From contig NZ_OZ253573.1 of NCBI RefSeq assembly GCF_965262965.1, positions 1-64,000 on the forward strand: a stretch of 64,000 nucleotides of DNA, given 5' to 3'. Shown one piece after another: positions 1 through 8,268 of this stretch. This stretch comes from Poriferisodalis sp965262965 (GTDB taxonomy: Bacteria; Actinomycetota; Acidimicrobiia; Acidimicrobiales; Poriferisodalaceae). The position numbers and the translations under genes are program-made. The notes beneath the pieces were generated by a model. The model was given only the letters and a program-made list of their open reading frames with translations, did not search any database and was not told the DNA's origin. The first letter of the stretch is position 1. The number at the start of each line of letters is the position of its first letter.

Positions 1-1
1 C

Positions 2-601
2 AGCGATGACAGGCACGGCGGGCGCAGCGATGCCAGGCACAGCCGAGACGGCGATGCGGGCGGCGATGCTGCCTCTGAGAGCCCGGCGGACCGCTCGATC
101 GATCGCTGGCGGGCCGCGCAAGCACCCAACCAGGTCGTGATCATCGCCGAGACCGGCGTCATCGACGGCACCAAACCCCACGGGCTCTGCGAACTGCTCG
201 GCGCCGGACCGGTTCCGCCGTCAATCCTCGATGATCTGTCACCGGACACCCGCATCAGCGGCGCACTGTTCGACACCGACGGAGAGATCCTGTGGCTCGG
301 ACGCAGCCGCCGACACGCCAGCGTCGCCCAACAACTCGCCATCGCAATACGCGACCGCGGCTGCGTTTTGTGCCGTGCCCCGATGCACCGCTGCGATGAC
401 CACCACATCGACGAATGGAAAGCCGACAACGGCAACACCGACACCCCGAATCTCGCAGCCCTGTGCGGCGACTGCCACAACAAGCTCCACAACAACAACG
501 AACGACTTGAGCGACGCCCCGGCCCCGGCAGATGGACCACCACACCACGCACCCACACCACCGGCCAAACCAGCCACACAACAGCGACCGGACCACCGTG
601 A
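2..601 (+). CDS. HNH endonuclease domain protein, 5' end outside window
   Basis: The reading frame is open from the window edge to a TGA at 599-601, so the true start lies upstream. The C-terminal half carries a zinc-type HNH nuclease domain: a CVLC pair, then a DDHHIDEW core, then CGDC followed by HNKLH. This spacing is typical of the HNH domains at the end of actinobacterial DUF222/13E12-type proteins. The tail is Thr/Pro-rich and probably disordered. The substrate is not known; such multi-copy proteins are often linked to mobile DNA, which is inference here. The visible N-terminal part is low complexity (Asp/Ala/Arg) and gives no domain information. Confidence 0.7.
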   Translation, partial: SDDRHGGRSDARHSRDGDAGGDAASESPADRSIDRWRAAQAPNQVVIIAETGVIDGTKPHGLCELLGAGPVPPSILDDLSPDTRISGALFDTDGEILWLGRSRRHASVAQQLAIAIRDRGCVLCRAPMHRCDDHHIDEWKADNGNTDTPNLAALCGDCHNKLHNNNERLERRPGPGRWTTTPRTHTTGQTSHTTATGPP

Positions 602-689
602 TCCCACCCCCGCGGCCGGCGACACCACCACCAACGCCGGCTACAGGGCGAACGTTTGCGGACACAGCACTAGCTAGCCTCGCCCGGCG

Positions 690-1796
690 ATGGAGCGTTT
701 CGGGTTCGTCGGCCTTCCCAACGCGGGAAAGTCGTCCCTGTTCAATGCTCTCGCCGGTGGGGGAGCCTTGGCGGCGCCGTATGCGTTCGCGACCACCGAC
801 CCGAACATCGGGGTGGCTCGCGTGCCTGACGCTCGGCTCGATGCACTGGCCGAGATGAGCGCGAGTCGCAAAGTGGTGCATTCGACCACCGAGTTCATCG
901 ACATCGGCGGCCTGGTCGAAGGAGCCAGCAAGGGAGAGGGCCTCGGCAACCGGTTTCTCGCTGGCATTCGAGAGGCGGACGCCATCGTCTTTGTGCTGCG
1001 CGCGTTCACCGATCCCGACGTTCCTGGTCCGACCGACCCCATCGAGCATCTCCGCATCGTCGAGACAGAGCTGACGCTGGCCGATCTGGAATCGGTCGAG
1101 TCGCGCATCGTCCGGCGGCGCAAGGCCGCGCGCAGCCAGCCTTCGGACACAGCGCTCGTCGACGAGGTGGCGGCGCTCGAAGCGGCGCTGGAGCACCTCG
1201 AGGCCGGTACGCCGCTGTACCGAGCGTGGCCGCACGCCACATGCACCGAATCTGGGAGCGATGCCCACCGTGATGCGCTGCGAAGCCACTTCCTGCTGAC
1301 CGACAAGCCCGTGATGGCAGTGCTGAACATCGGCGACGACCAGCTCGACGATGCAAAGCAGCTGGCCGAGCCGATTGTCGCTGAGCTGCCCGGAGCACAT
1401 GTGCTGCCGCTGTGCGTTCAGCTCGAAGCCGAGGCAGCACAGCTCACCGGTGCCGAACGCGCTGAGCTGCTCGAAGGGCTGGGCCTCGGACAGGGTGCGC
1501 TGGAGCGCTTCGTCTCCGCGGCGCACGGGATGCTCGGCCTGCGCACGTTTCTCACCACTGGCGAGAAGGAGTCACGGGCGTGGACGTTTCGGCAGGGCTG
1601 GCGTGCACCGCAGTGCGCCGGACGGATCCACACCGACTTCGAGCGAGGATTCATTCGAGCCGAAGTGATCGAATGGACCGAATTGCTCAAGTTGGGTTCG
1701 TGGTCGGCCGCTCGCGACGTGGGGCGACTTCGCGTCGAGGGCAAGGACTATCGGATGCGCGACGGTGACGTCGTGGAGTTCCGCTTCAACGTGTAG
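690..1796 (+). CDS. ychF: Redox-regulated P-loop ATPase YchF (Obg family)
   Basis: A translation-associated cytoplasmic ATPase of the Obg/YchF family that binds ribosomes. The P-loop GLPNAGKSSLFNAL starts at residue 7, the switch region is DIGGLVEGASKGEGLGNRFL (about residues 71-90), and a TGS domain ends the protein (GQGWRAP near 310 and GDVVEFRFNV at the C terminus). The length of 368 aa matches the family norm of about 360. The YchF hallmark, loss of strict guanine specificity, fits a G4 motif that is not NKxD (here NIGDDQ). The next gene starts two bases after the stop, so the two are probably co-transcribed. Confidence 0.95.
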   Translation: MERFGFVGLPNAGKSSLFNALAGGGALAAPYAFATTDPNIGVARVPDARLDALAEMSASRKVVHSTTEFIDIGGLVEGASKGEGLGNRFLAGIREADAIVFVLRAFTDPDVPGPTDPIEHLRIVETELTLADLESVESRIVRRRKAARSQPSDTALVDEVAALEAALEHLEAGTPLYRAWPHATCTESGSDAHRDALRSHFLLTDKPVMAVLNIGDDQLDDAKQLAEPIVAELPGAHVLPLCVQLEAEAAQLTGAERAELLEGLGLGQGALERFVSAAHGMLGLRTFLTTGEKESRAWTFRQGWRAPQCAGRIHTDFERGFIRAEVIEWTELLKLGSWSAARDVGRLRVEGKDYRMRDGDVVEFRFNV

Positions 1797-1798
1797 TC

Positions 1799-2134
1799 AT
1801 GCCGTGGTTGGTCTGCGAGGATCGCGTCATTGCGAGTCTCGAGATCGCTCGCGTGGGCAAGCATCGTCGGCGCGGGCTGCGCGGCCGCGACGACATCACC
1901 GGCGCGCTGCTCATCGAGCGCTGCGGATCGGTGCACACCATCGGCATGCGTTTCGACATCGACATCGCCTATCTCGACGGTGGTCGGCGGGTACTCGACA
2001 TCGTCACGATGCCGCCGGGTCGAATAGGACGGCCGCGGCCCCGAGCCCGGTCGGTGGTGGAGGCTCGCGCCGGAGCGTTCGATCGCTGGGGCGTCGCCAT
2101 CGGAGAAGTCCTCGACGTACGGCTCGGCGCATGA
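1799..2134 (+). CDS. DUF192 family protein
   Basis: A 111-aa protein matching the DUF192 family: a central HTIGMRFDIDIAYLD segment (about residues 44-58), where the family has a T(F/I)GMRFPID-like signature, and a late AGAFDRWGVAIGEVL segment (about 92-106) corresponding to the family's typical 'AG..ERWG...GD' ending. Most DUF192 proteins have a secretion signal. This one has none and looks cytoplasmic. Function is unknown for the family. It follows ychF by two bases and precedes rsmI, an arrangement suggesting a shared transcript. The start is fixed by the tight spacing to ychF. Confidence 0.75.
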   Translation: MPWLVCEDRVIASLEIARVGKHRRRGLRGRDDITGALLIERCGSVHTIGMRFDIDIAYLDGGRRVLDIVTMPPGRIGRPRPRARSVVEARAGAFDRWGVAIGEVLDVRLGA

Positions 2135-2183
2135 GGACCGCCCAGCACGCCGCGAACGATGCAACCGCCTCACGGGTGCCGCA

Positions 2184-3050
2184 ATGACGACGCCGGGGAC
2201 ACCGAGTCCGCCTGCGTCACCGGCGCTGTGGCTGGTCGCAACACCCATCGGCAATCTGGGAGACATCGCCCCGCGAGCCGTCGAAGTGCTGAGCGATGTG
2301 TCGTTCGTCGCCTGCGAGGACACGCGGCGCACCGGTTTGCTGCTGCAGCGACTGGGTATCGGGCAGCGTCCATTGGTCGCCGTGCACGAGCACAACGAGG
2401 CCGAGGCGTGCAGCAGAATCGTGGGCCGGCTGCTGGCGGGCGAATCGGCGGCGTATGTGACTGACGCCGGGATGCCCGCTATTTCTGATCCGGGCCAGCG
2501 CTTGGTCGAAGCCGCGGCGGCTGCGGGTGTGGTGGTCAGCGTCGTGCCGGGGCCGACTGCACCGGTCGCAGCACTTGCAGTGTCGGGCCTGCCGACCGAT
2601 CGCTGGGTCATGGAGGGATTCCTGCCCCGCAAGGGCGAGGCCCGCGACCAACGGCTTGGCGAGATCGCCTCCGAGCGACGCACTGTGGTGCTGCTTGAGT
2701 CGCCCCGACGGGTGGGCGTCACGCTGTCCGATCTGGCGGGGGCCTGCGGAGACGACCGTGCCGCAGCGGTGGCGCGCGAGCTGACCAAGCTGCACGAGGA
2801 GGTGAGCCGCGGGACGCTCGGTGAGCTGGCGACCCGTTTCTCTGACCAGCCCAAGGGTGAGATCGTCATCGTGGTCGGACCGGCGTCTGCTGCTGCGGTA
2901 TCCGACTCCGCAATCGTCGACGAGGTCCGCATTGAGCTCGCGAACGGTGCAAGCGCCCGCGATGCGGCGGCCGCCGTGGCACGCAAGCTCGGCGTCGGTC
3001 GCAACCGGGTGTACCCGCTGGCCGTCAAGATGTCTCGTGCATGCGCGTGA
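2184..3050 (+). CDS. rsmI: 16S rRNA (cytidine1402-2'-O)-methyltransferase RsmI
   Basis: This enzyme methylates the ribose of C1402 in the decoding centre of 16S rRNA, using S-adenosylmethionine. The tetrapyrrole-methylase fold is clear: ATPIGNLGDIAPRA (about residues 18-31), CEDTRRTG (about 46-53), the glycine-rich VTDAGMPAISDPG (about 92-104) and VPGPTAPVAAL followed by SGLPTDRW. The length of 288 aa is normal. Mycobacteria also carry this gene beside metG, so the neighbourhood is conserved. The start at ATG 2184 gives a short Pro-rich lead of about 14 residues before the core domain. Confidence 0.95.
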   Translation: MTTPGTPSPPASPALWLVATPIGNLGDIAPRAVEVLSDVSFVACEDTRRTGLLLQRLGIGQRPLVAVHEHNEAEACSRIVGRLLAGESAAYVTDAGMPAISDPGQRLVEAAAAAGVVVSVVPGPTAPVAALAVSGLPTDRWVMEGFLPRKGEARDQRLGEIASERRTVVLLESPRRVGVTLSDLAGACGDDRAAAVARELTKLHEEVSRGTLGELATRFSDQPKGEIVIVVGPASAAAVSDSAIVDEVRIELANGASARDAAAAVARKLGVGRNRVYPLAVKMSRACA

Positions 3051-3146
3051 AGCGAGTGACGGGGACCCGATTGTGATCGTCGCCGATTTGCGGTAGTGGC
3101 AGTGATGGACTGCGCTGCTGCATGAATGCTCGGGGCGAACCCACCG

Positions 3147-3443
3147 TCAAGAGGCGGCGGCGAAGTCCTCGACATCGACTTCGGCGGTTCGTTGCCGAGA
3201 CTCCCAAAGGTCGTGGGCCATCTGCATGCGGAGCCATGTCTCCGGTGTTGAGCCGAACGCTTTCGAGAGTCGGCGGGCCATTTCGACTGAGACGCCGGCC
3301 TTCGCGTTGACCACGCTCGACAGCGCCTGCCGGGTGACGCCGAGGCCCTGCGCTGCCCTAGTCACCGTCAAACCCAACGGCTCCAAGCATTCCCATCTCA
3401 CGATTTCCCCTGGATGGGGAGGACTGTGCATCGGCATCGTCAC
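3147..3443 (-). CDS. higA: HigA-type antitoxin, XRE helix-turn-helix
   Basis: A 98-aa XRE-family protein of the HigA type. The N terminus PPHPGEIVRWE is the usual HigA lead, followed by a helix-turn-helix (about residues 26-56, with GVTRQALSSVVNAKAGVS) and the HigA ending PETWLRMQMAHDLW. It should bind and neutralise the upstream HigB toxin and repress the operon promoter. It lies six bases downstream of higB on the minus strand (toxin first, antitoxin second), which is the usual higBA order. The stop lies 97 bases from the convergent rsmI stop. Confidence 0.9.
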   Translation of the reverse strand: MTMPMHSPPHPGEIVRWECLEPLGLTVTRAAQGLGVTRQALSSVVNAKAGVSVEMARRLSKAFGSTPETWLRMQMAHDLWESRQRTAEVDVEDFAAAS

Positions 3444-3449
3444 GTCTCC

Positions 3450-3728
3450 TTAGTGGTAGTCGGCGCAGTCGACATCGACTGCGCCGTCGTCGTCGAATCG
3501 GAAGGCCACACGCCGATTGCCCGACACCGATACCGCAAAGTGACCTTTCAGGCCTCCGGCAAGCGGGTGCAGGCGAAAGCCCGGCAGGTCCATGCCCTGC
3601 GGTTGGCTGCATTGGTCGAGAACGGCGAATATTCGCATCAGTTTCCTGGTGTGATCGGGATTCACACCTCTTGAATTCCCTGTGTCGTAGAGCGTCCGAA
3701 GTCCCCGGTGGTTGAACGAACGGATCAC
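3450..3728 (-). CDS. higB: HigB/RelE-type mRNA interferase toxin
   Basis: A 92-aa RelE-superfamily toxin, probably a ribosome-dependent mRNA endonuclease. Family landmarks are IRSFNHRGLRTLYDTG at the N terminus, the LPGFRLHPLAG segment in the middle and the FAVSVSGNRRVAFRFDDDGAVDVDCADYH ending; in HigB the Arg-Val-x-Phe strand carries catalytic residues. The partner antitoxin gene follows after six bases. A promoter with repeated TGTCA half sites lies directly upstream. This small pair sits between rsmI and metG, two genes adjacent in relatives, so it is probably an insertion (inference). Confidence 0.9.
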   Translation of the reverse strand: MIRSFNHRGLRTLYDTGNSRGVNPDHTRKLMRIFAVLDQCSQPQGMDLPGFRLHPLAGGLKGHFAVSVSGNRRVAFRFDDDGAVDVDCADYH

Positions 3729-3743
3729 TCCGGCAGCCTAGTG

Positions 3744-3762
3744 TGTCAAGTGTCACTTGTCA
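3744..3762. promoter_or_regulatory. Putative higBA operator, three TGTCA half sites
   Basis: TGTCA occurs at 3744, 3751 and 3758, a strict 7-base period, and the core CAAGTG-T-CACTTG (3747-3759) is a perfect inverted repeat. It lies 16 bases upstream of the higB start on the minus strand, where a HigA dimer would autoregulate the pair. Assignment to HigA is inference from position and symmetry. Confidence 0.5.
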
Positions 3763-3852
3763 CTTTGCGTTCGACCGGCACCGAGCAGGGCCGCAGCGGT
3801 TCGTCCCGAAAAGGGCCACAAGCGTCGAGTACCCCGTCAGTACCCTTGCCGC

Positions 3853-5352
3853 GTGGGCTCCTACTACGTCACGACGCCGATCTACTACGTGAATGACGCT
3901 CCCCACATCGGGCACGCGTACACGACGATCACCGCTGATGCGATCGCACGCTGGAAGCGGCTCTGCGGCCACGACGTCATGTTCCTGACCGGTACCGACG
4001 AGCACGGTCTCAAGGTGCAGCGGGCCGCGGCCCACAACGGCTGCACGCCCATCGAGTGGGCGGATCGCACCGTCGTGCGCTTCCAGGAGGCGTGGCAGCA
4101 GCTCGACATCGCCAACGACGACTTCATCCGCACCAGCGAGCCGCGCCACCACCACTCGGTCCAGACGCTGCTGCAGGCCTGCTACGACAACGGCGACATC
4201 ACGCTGCAGACCTACGAGGGCCTCTACTGCGTGAGCTGCGAGGCGTACTACACCGACGACGATCTCGACGACGGCAACTGCCGCATCCACCGCCGCCCGG
4301 CCGAGCATGTCACCGAGGAGAACTACTTCTTCTCGCTCAGCCGGTACGAGAAGCCGTTGCTCGACTGGTATGAGGCCCATCCTGACTTCGTGGTCCCGAC
4401 CACCAAGCGAAACGAGGCGCTGGGGTTCATCCGCGGTGGCCTGCAGGACTTCTCGATCAGCCGGACGTCGCTGGACTGGGGCATCAGGATTCCTTGGGAT
4501 CCTCGACATGTCACCTATGTCTGGTTCGATGCGCTGACCAACTACATCACCGCGGCCGGCTACGCCAGCGACGACGCCCAGTTCACGCATCGCTGGCCTG
4601 GAGTACACCTCATCGGCAAGGACATCCTGAGGTTCCACTGCGTGTACTGGCCTGCGATGTTGATGAGCGGCGGGGTGTTGCCGCCGCGGCGGGTGCACGT
4701 TCACGGTTTCTTGCTCGTCGGCGGCGAGAAGATGGCGAAGTCGGCGCTGAATCAAATCGCGCCGGCCGACCTTGTGGCCGACTTCGGCAGCGACGGCGTG
4801 CGACATCACTTCTTGCACGACCAGCCGTTCGGGCCCGACGGCGATTTCTCCTACGAGGCCATGGTGGCCCGGTACAACGCCGATCTGGCCAACAACCTGG
4901 GCAACCTCATGAGCCGGGTGGCGGCGGTGGTGGAGCGCAAGTGCGGAGGCGTCGGCCCGGCACCCCGCGCCGACAGCCCGCTGGCCGAGCCTGTGGCCCA
5001 GTGCTATGCCGCCGCGGCAGATGCCTGGGAGCGGCTCGCCCCCTCCGATGCCCTTGACGCCGTCTGGCGGATCATCCGCGAGACCAACTCGTTGCTCGAA
5101 GAGGCCGAGCCGTGGAAGTCCGAGCCCGGCCCCGAGGTCGATGCAGTTCTCGGCGATGCGCTCGAGGCGCTCCGCATTGTCGCCGTGCTGGCGTGGGTCG
5201 CGACGCCGCGTGGCTGCGACGAGGTGTGGCGACGCATTGGCATGAGCGGTTCACCATCCGACCAGCGTCTGCCCGAGGCCGCGACATGGGGCGGCTACCC
5301 GGGCGGGCTGCCCGTAGCCACGGGCGATCCGCTGTATCCCCGGATTCGATGA
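3853..5352 (+). CDS. metG: Methionyl-tRNA synthetase
   Basis: Class I aminoacyl-tRNA synthetase charging tRNA-Met. The N terminus YYVTTPIYYVNDAPHIGHAY contains the HIGH signature (HIGH at about residues 16-19), and the KMSKS loop reads KMAKS. A Cys-rich knuckle (CVSCEAYY ... CRIH) lies in the connective region. I place the start at GTG 3853, because the catalytic domain begins within three residues. An in-frame ATG about 96 bases earlier would add an Arg-rich stretch unlike the family. The 499-aa protein lacks a C-terminal tRNA-binding EMAP-like domain, as in mycobacterial enzymes. The tatD start overlaps its stop (ATGA). Confidence 0.95.
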   Translation: MGSYYVTTPIYYVNDAPHIGHAYTTITADAIARWKRLCGHDVMFLTGTDEHGLKVQRAAAHNGCTPIEWADRTVVRFQEAWQQLDIANDDFIRTSEPRHHHSVQTLLQACYDNGDITLQTYEGLYCVSCEAYYTDDDLDDGNCRIHRRPAEHVTEENYFFSLSRYEKPLLDWYEAHPDFVVPTTKRNEALGFIRGGLQDFSISRTSLDWGIRIPWDPRHVTYVWFDALTNYITAAGYASDDAQFTHRWPGVHLIGKDILRFHCVYWPAMLMSGGVLPPRRVHVHGFLLVGGEKMAKSALNQIAPADLVADFGSDGVRHHFLHDQPFGPDGDFSYEAMVARYNADLANNLGNLMSRVAAVVERKCGGVGPAPRADSPLAEPVAQCYAAAADAWERLAPSDALDAVWRIIRETNSLLEEAEPWKSEPGPEVDAVLGDALEALRIVAVLAWVATPRGCDEVWRRIGMSGSPSDQRLPEAATWGGYPGGLPVATGDPLYPRIR

Positions 5353-6167
5353 CGCCGCAGGGGTCGCGCCCGCCGTCCGCTGTGTCGGGAGAAGTCTGGA
5401 TCGACAGCCACTGCCACTTGTGGGAGGGCGGCGCGGTCCAGGTCGCTGAGGCACACCGCGATGGCGTGGAATGGGTCGTCGACATCGGCACTGACGTCGA
5501 GCGCAGCATTGCGGCCATCGAACGCGCCGCAACGCTCGACGGCGTTGCTGCGACGGTCGGGCTGCATCCGCACGATGCCGACCAGGGCCCGGTGGCGCTC
5601 GACGCGCTGGAGCACCTCCTTGCCGCGCCCGACGCGGCCGCAGCGCCCGTCGCGGTCGGTGAATGCGGCTTGGACTACTACTACGAGCATTCCGACCGCG
5701 TGGCCCAGCGCGAAGCGTTCGCCGCCCAGATCGCGATGGCGCACCGATACGACCTGGCGCTGGTGATTCACAGCCGAGACGCCTGGGAGGACACCTTTGA
5801 CGTGCTCGACGCCGAAGGCGTGCCTGAGCGCACCGTATTTCACTGTTTCACGGGCGGCTCCGACGAAGCTCGCGCTGCCCTGGATCGTGGCGCAACCCTG
5901 TCGTTCAGCGGCATCGTGTCATTCCGCAACGCGGCCGAGATACGCGATGCAGCTGCGCTTGCTCCGGCCGACCGCTATCTCGTCGAGACCGATGCGCCCT
6001 ACCTGGCGCCTGAGCCCAACCGAGGCAAGCAGAACCGTCCGAGCTGGGTCCGGCTGGTGGGTGCCGCGGTGGCCGCGGCACGCGGCAGCGCTGTGACGCA
6101 GGTCGCCACCGAGACCACGGCCAATGCCCGGCGCGTGTTCCGGCTTGGCGACCCAGCGGGGGCATGA
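5349..6167 (+). CDS. tatD: TatD family metal-dependent hydrolase/DNase
   Basis: A TIM-barrel metallohydrolase of the TatD family, probably a 3'-5' exonuclease or deoxyribonuclease. Metal ligands are visible in DSHCHL (about residues 20-25), GECGLDYYY, VIHSRDAWEDTFDVL, HCFTGG and ETDAPYLAP, followed by the family's NRGKQNRPSW substrate loop. The length of 272 aa is standard. The start ATG 5349 overlaps the metG stop by four bases, and the stop overlaps the rsmA start, so metG-tatD-rsmA form a tight operon. In mycobacteria rpfB sits between tatD and ksgA; it is absent here. Confidence 0.93.
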   Translation: MTPQGSRPPSAVSGEVWIDSHCHLWEGGAVQVAEAHRDGVEWVVDIGTDVERSIAAIERAATLDGVAATVGLHPHDADQGPVALDALEHLLAAPDAAAAPVAVGECGLDYYYEHSDRVAQREAFAAQIAMAHRYDLALVIHSRDAWEDTFDVLDAEGVPERTVFHCFTGGSDEARAALDRGATLSFSGIVSFRNAAEIRDAAALAPADRYLVETDAPYLAPEPNRGKQNRPSWVRLVGAAVAAARGSAVTQVATETTANARRVFRLGDPAGA

Positions 6168-7018
6168 CCCAGCCGCTGCTGACGCGCCCCGCAGTGCGGG
6201 ATTTGCTGGAACGAGCAGGCACGGCACCACGTCGGAGTCTCGGGCAGAACTTCGTGGTGGATCCCAACACCGTCCGCCGAATCGCACGCCTGGCAGGCAT
6301 CGGGCCCGGTGATCGCGTGGTGGAGATCGGCGCCGGCCTGGGATCGCTGACCTTGGCCCTCATTGAGACGGGCGCACATGTGGTCGCCGTCGAGACCGAC
6401 GGACGGCTCGTACCGCTGCTGGCTGAGATTGCCGGCTCGGGTGCGCAGGTGGTGCATGCCGACGCACGTCGCATGGATTGGGACGAACTGCTCTCAGGTC
6501 CCCATGAAGCTGGGCGCGACTGGCATCTGGTCGCCAATCTGCCGTACAACATTGCGACCTCGCTCGTGCTGACGGTCCTTGACGATGTACCCGCGGTCAC
6601 CCGGCTGTTCGTGATGTGCCAGCGGGAGGCGGCGCAGCGTTTGGCGGCAGCTCCGGGTGGCTCTGTCTACGGAGCCGTCTCGGTGCGCGTCGCAAGTCAC
6701 GGAGCCGCCGAGCTTGCCGGTGCCGTGCCGCCGACGGTGTTCTATCCCCGACCCGAGGTGGAATCTGCACTGGTGCGCATCACGCGGCACGCCCAGGCGA
6801 TGGATCTCGAGTTGCGTGCTGAGCTCAACCGCCTCGTCGACACAGCGTTCGCCAATCGCCGCCAGATGGTTCGCCGCACCCTGCGCAGCGCGCTCTGCGA
6901 TGCCGACGCTGTGTTCGCCGCAGCAGAGGTAGATCCCGCCGACCGTCCCGAACGACTCAGCGTGGATGCCTGGATACGTCTCGCGTCGGCCTCACTGCAA
7001 GCGAAAGCACAGGGCTGA
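6164..7018 (+). CDS. rsmA: 16S rRNA adenine N6-dimethyltransferase RsmA/KsgA
   Basis: Dimethylates A1518 and A1519 in helix 45 of 16S rRNA, a late step of small-subunit maturation. SAM-binding and catalytic motifs are in order: SLGQNFVVDPNTVRRI (about residues 25-40), VVEIGAGLGSLT (about 51-62), and the NLPYNIATSLV motif IV where the target adenine stacks. The length of 284 aa is normal. The C terminus shows the conserved FANRRQMVRRTLR helix. It overlaps tatD by four bases upstream and is followed seven bases later by ispE, a conserved actinobacterial arrangement. Confidence 0.96.
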   Translation: MTQPLLTRPAVRDLLERAGTAPRRSLGQNFVVDPNTVRRIARLAGIGPGDRVVEIGAGLGSLTLALIETGAHVVAVETDGRLVPLLAEIAGSGAQVVHADARRMDWDELLSGPHEAGRDWHLVANLPYNIATSLVLTVLDDVPAVTRLFVMCQREAAQRLAAAPGGSVYGAVSVRVASHGAAELAGAVPPTVFYPRPEVESALVRITRHAQAMDLELRAELNRLVDTAFANRRQMVRRTLRSALCDADAVFAAAEVDPADRPERLSVDAWIRLASASLQAKAQG

Positions 7019-7025
7019 GGCGGCT

Positions 7026-7901
7026 GTGTCTGATGACGCCGCCTCTGTGGCGGGCGCGCCCGCACGACTGCTCGCTCCCGCGAAGCTGACGCTCTCGCTG
7101 CGGATCACCGGCACACGTCCGGACGGATACCACCAGATCGACGCAGAGATGGTGTCGCTGGACCTGTGCGACGAGCTGCTGGTGACGCCGAGCGCCACGA
7201 ACTCGGTTGAGATCGTGCGGACGTCAGCCGGTGCGGGATCAGAACGCGACGAAGGACCCGGGCCGTCGTGGAATGTCCCGACGGATCACACCAACCTGGT
7301 CATACTCGCACTTGAGCTCGCAGGACGTACCGCCCACGTCCGGATTCGAAAGCGCATCCCGCCGGGAGCCGGCCTCGGCGGCGGTTCGTCTGACGCCGCC
7401 GCAGTGCTGCGCTGGGCGAATCGGCTGACTGCGGCGGAGACGGCTGCAAGGCATCCCGACGCAACGAGCGGGCCGGCGCGCCAGGTGGTGTCGATGCAGC
7501 AGGCGGCGTCACTCGGTGCCGATGTTGCGTTCTGCTTGGTGGGCGGAAGAGCTCAGGTCAGCGGCATCGGCGAAATCGTCGAACCGCTGCCGTACCAGCA
7601 GCAGGAATTCGTGCTGATGACGCCGTCAGTGCATGTTGACACCGCTTCGGTGTATCGGCGTTGGGACGAATTGGGCGGTCCTGCGGGCGATCACGGCAAC
7701 GACCTGGAACCTGCGGCGCTGTCTGGGTATCCCGAACTGGTCGGGTGTCGCGACGTCCTCGCGCACAGCATGAGCCGCACGCCTCGCTTGGCCGGGAGCG
7801 GCGGAACGTGGTTTGTCACCGCGCCGCATCCTCGGCATCGGGATCTCCCCGTCTACGAAGGCGCGCAAACGCGATTCGCCGCAGCGATCGGCCGAATCTG
7901 A
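7026..7901 (+). CDS. ispE: 4-diphosphocytidyl-2-C-methyl-D-erythritol kinase
   Basis: GHMP-family kinase of the MEP isoprenoid pathway; phosphorylates CDP-methylerythritol. The ATP-binding glycine-rich loop PPGAGLGGGSSDAAA lies at about residues 114-128, and the N terminus has the family's AKLTLSLRITGTRPDGYH substrate segment. The start is taken at GTG 7026, seven bases past rsmA. A longer in-frame start would run through the rsmA 3' end with an Arg/His-rich lead. The 291-aa length fits, and the C-terminal SGSGGT-like GHMP loop appears as AGSGGTWFV. It converges with the bS22 gene. Confidence 0.93.
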   Translation: MSDDAASVAGAPARLLAPAKLTLSLRITGTRPDGYHQIDAEMVSLDLCDELLVTPSATNSVEIVRTSAGAGSERDEGPGPSWNVPTDHTNLVILALELAGRTAHVRIRKRIPPGAGLGGGSSDAAAVLRWANRLTAAETAARHPDATSGPARQVVSMQQAASLGADVAFCLVGGRAQVSGIGEIVEPLPYQQQEFVLMTPSVHVDTASVYRRWDELGGPAGDHGNDLEPAALSGYPELVGCRDVLAHSMSRTPRLAGSGGTWFVTAPHPRHRDLPVYEGAQTRFAAAIGRI

Positions 7902-7928
7902 CGAGGAATTTCGGCGCTGGTCGACGGG

Positions 7929-8024
7929 TCAGCGATTACGACGCTGGTAGCGAGTGCGGCGCAGCATCTTGCGGTGCTTCTTCTTGCGCATCCGCTTGCG
8001 GCGCTTTTTGACCAGCGATCCCAT
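7929..8024 (-). CDS. Small ribosomal protein bS22 (AURKAIP1/COX24 family), 31 aa
   Basis: A tiny minus-strand gene encoding 31 residues, from ATG (complement 8024-8022) to TGA (7931-7929). The product starts MGSLVKKRRKRMRKKKHRK and ends with MLRRTRYQRRNR. It contains nine Lys and twelve Arg, which is essentially the actinobacterial bS22 protein found on the 30S subunit near the decoding centre and homologous to mitochondrial AURKAIP1. In mycobacteria the protein is 33 aa and nearly colinear. It sits convergently to ispE with 27 bases between stops. No other coding frame explains this stretch, and gene finders with length limits will miss it. Confidence 0.9.
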   Translation of the reverse strand: MGSLVKKRRKRMRKKKHRKMLRRTRYQRRNR

Positions 8025-8179
8025 GAAGCCGTGAACGCTAGCGGACGCCGCCGGATCTCCAACATGTTGATCCTGACGCCCTCGGCCAGTCGGCGGCGAG
8101 CCAAATATCGGACGCGATGGCGTTCGAGGCGCTCGCTACGCTCACAATCATCGCAAGCCAGCCGCGGCGGCATGCGCGA

Positions 8180-8251
8180 TCGGGGATCGTTCAACTGGCA
8201 GGACATCGGGTTTTGGTCCCGACAATGGAGGTTCGAGCCCTCCTCCCCGAA
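8180..8251 (+). tRNA. tRNA-Gln(TTG)
   Basis: A complete cloverleaf folds by hand: acceptor TCGGGGA/TCCCCGA, D-arm GTTC/GGAC, anticodon stem TCGGG/CCCGA with loop TTTTGGT (anticodon TTG at 8213-8215), a four-base variable loop, T-arm GGAGG/CCTCC with loop TTCGAGC, and discriminator A at 8251. CCA is not encoded. It reads the CAA codon. A tRNA-Gln next to glmU is also found in mycobacteria. Confidence 0.95.
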
Positions 8252-8268
8252 CCCGACACATTGCGCCG

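Noticed and set aside
255..1526. Minus-strand open frame over the HNH and ychF genes
   Set aside because: It is antisense to two genes with clear motifs and ends in Gly/Arg/Cys low complexity.
1748..3175. Minus-strand open frame of 475 codons over rsmI
   Set aside because: Ser/Arg/Pro-rich composition and full overlap with the conserved rsmI and DUF192 genes mark it as a shadow frame.
3757..3852. Longer metG start 32 codons upstream
   Set aside because: The added residues are Arg/Pro-rich and unlike MetG, and the conserved catalytic domain begins right after GTG 3853.
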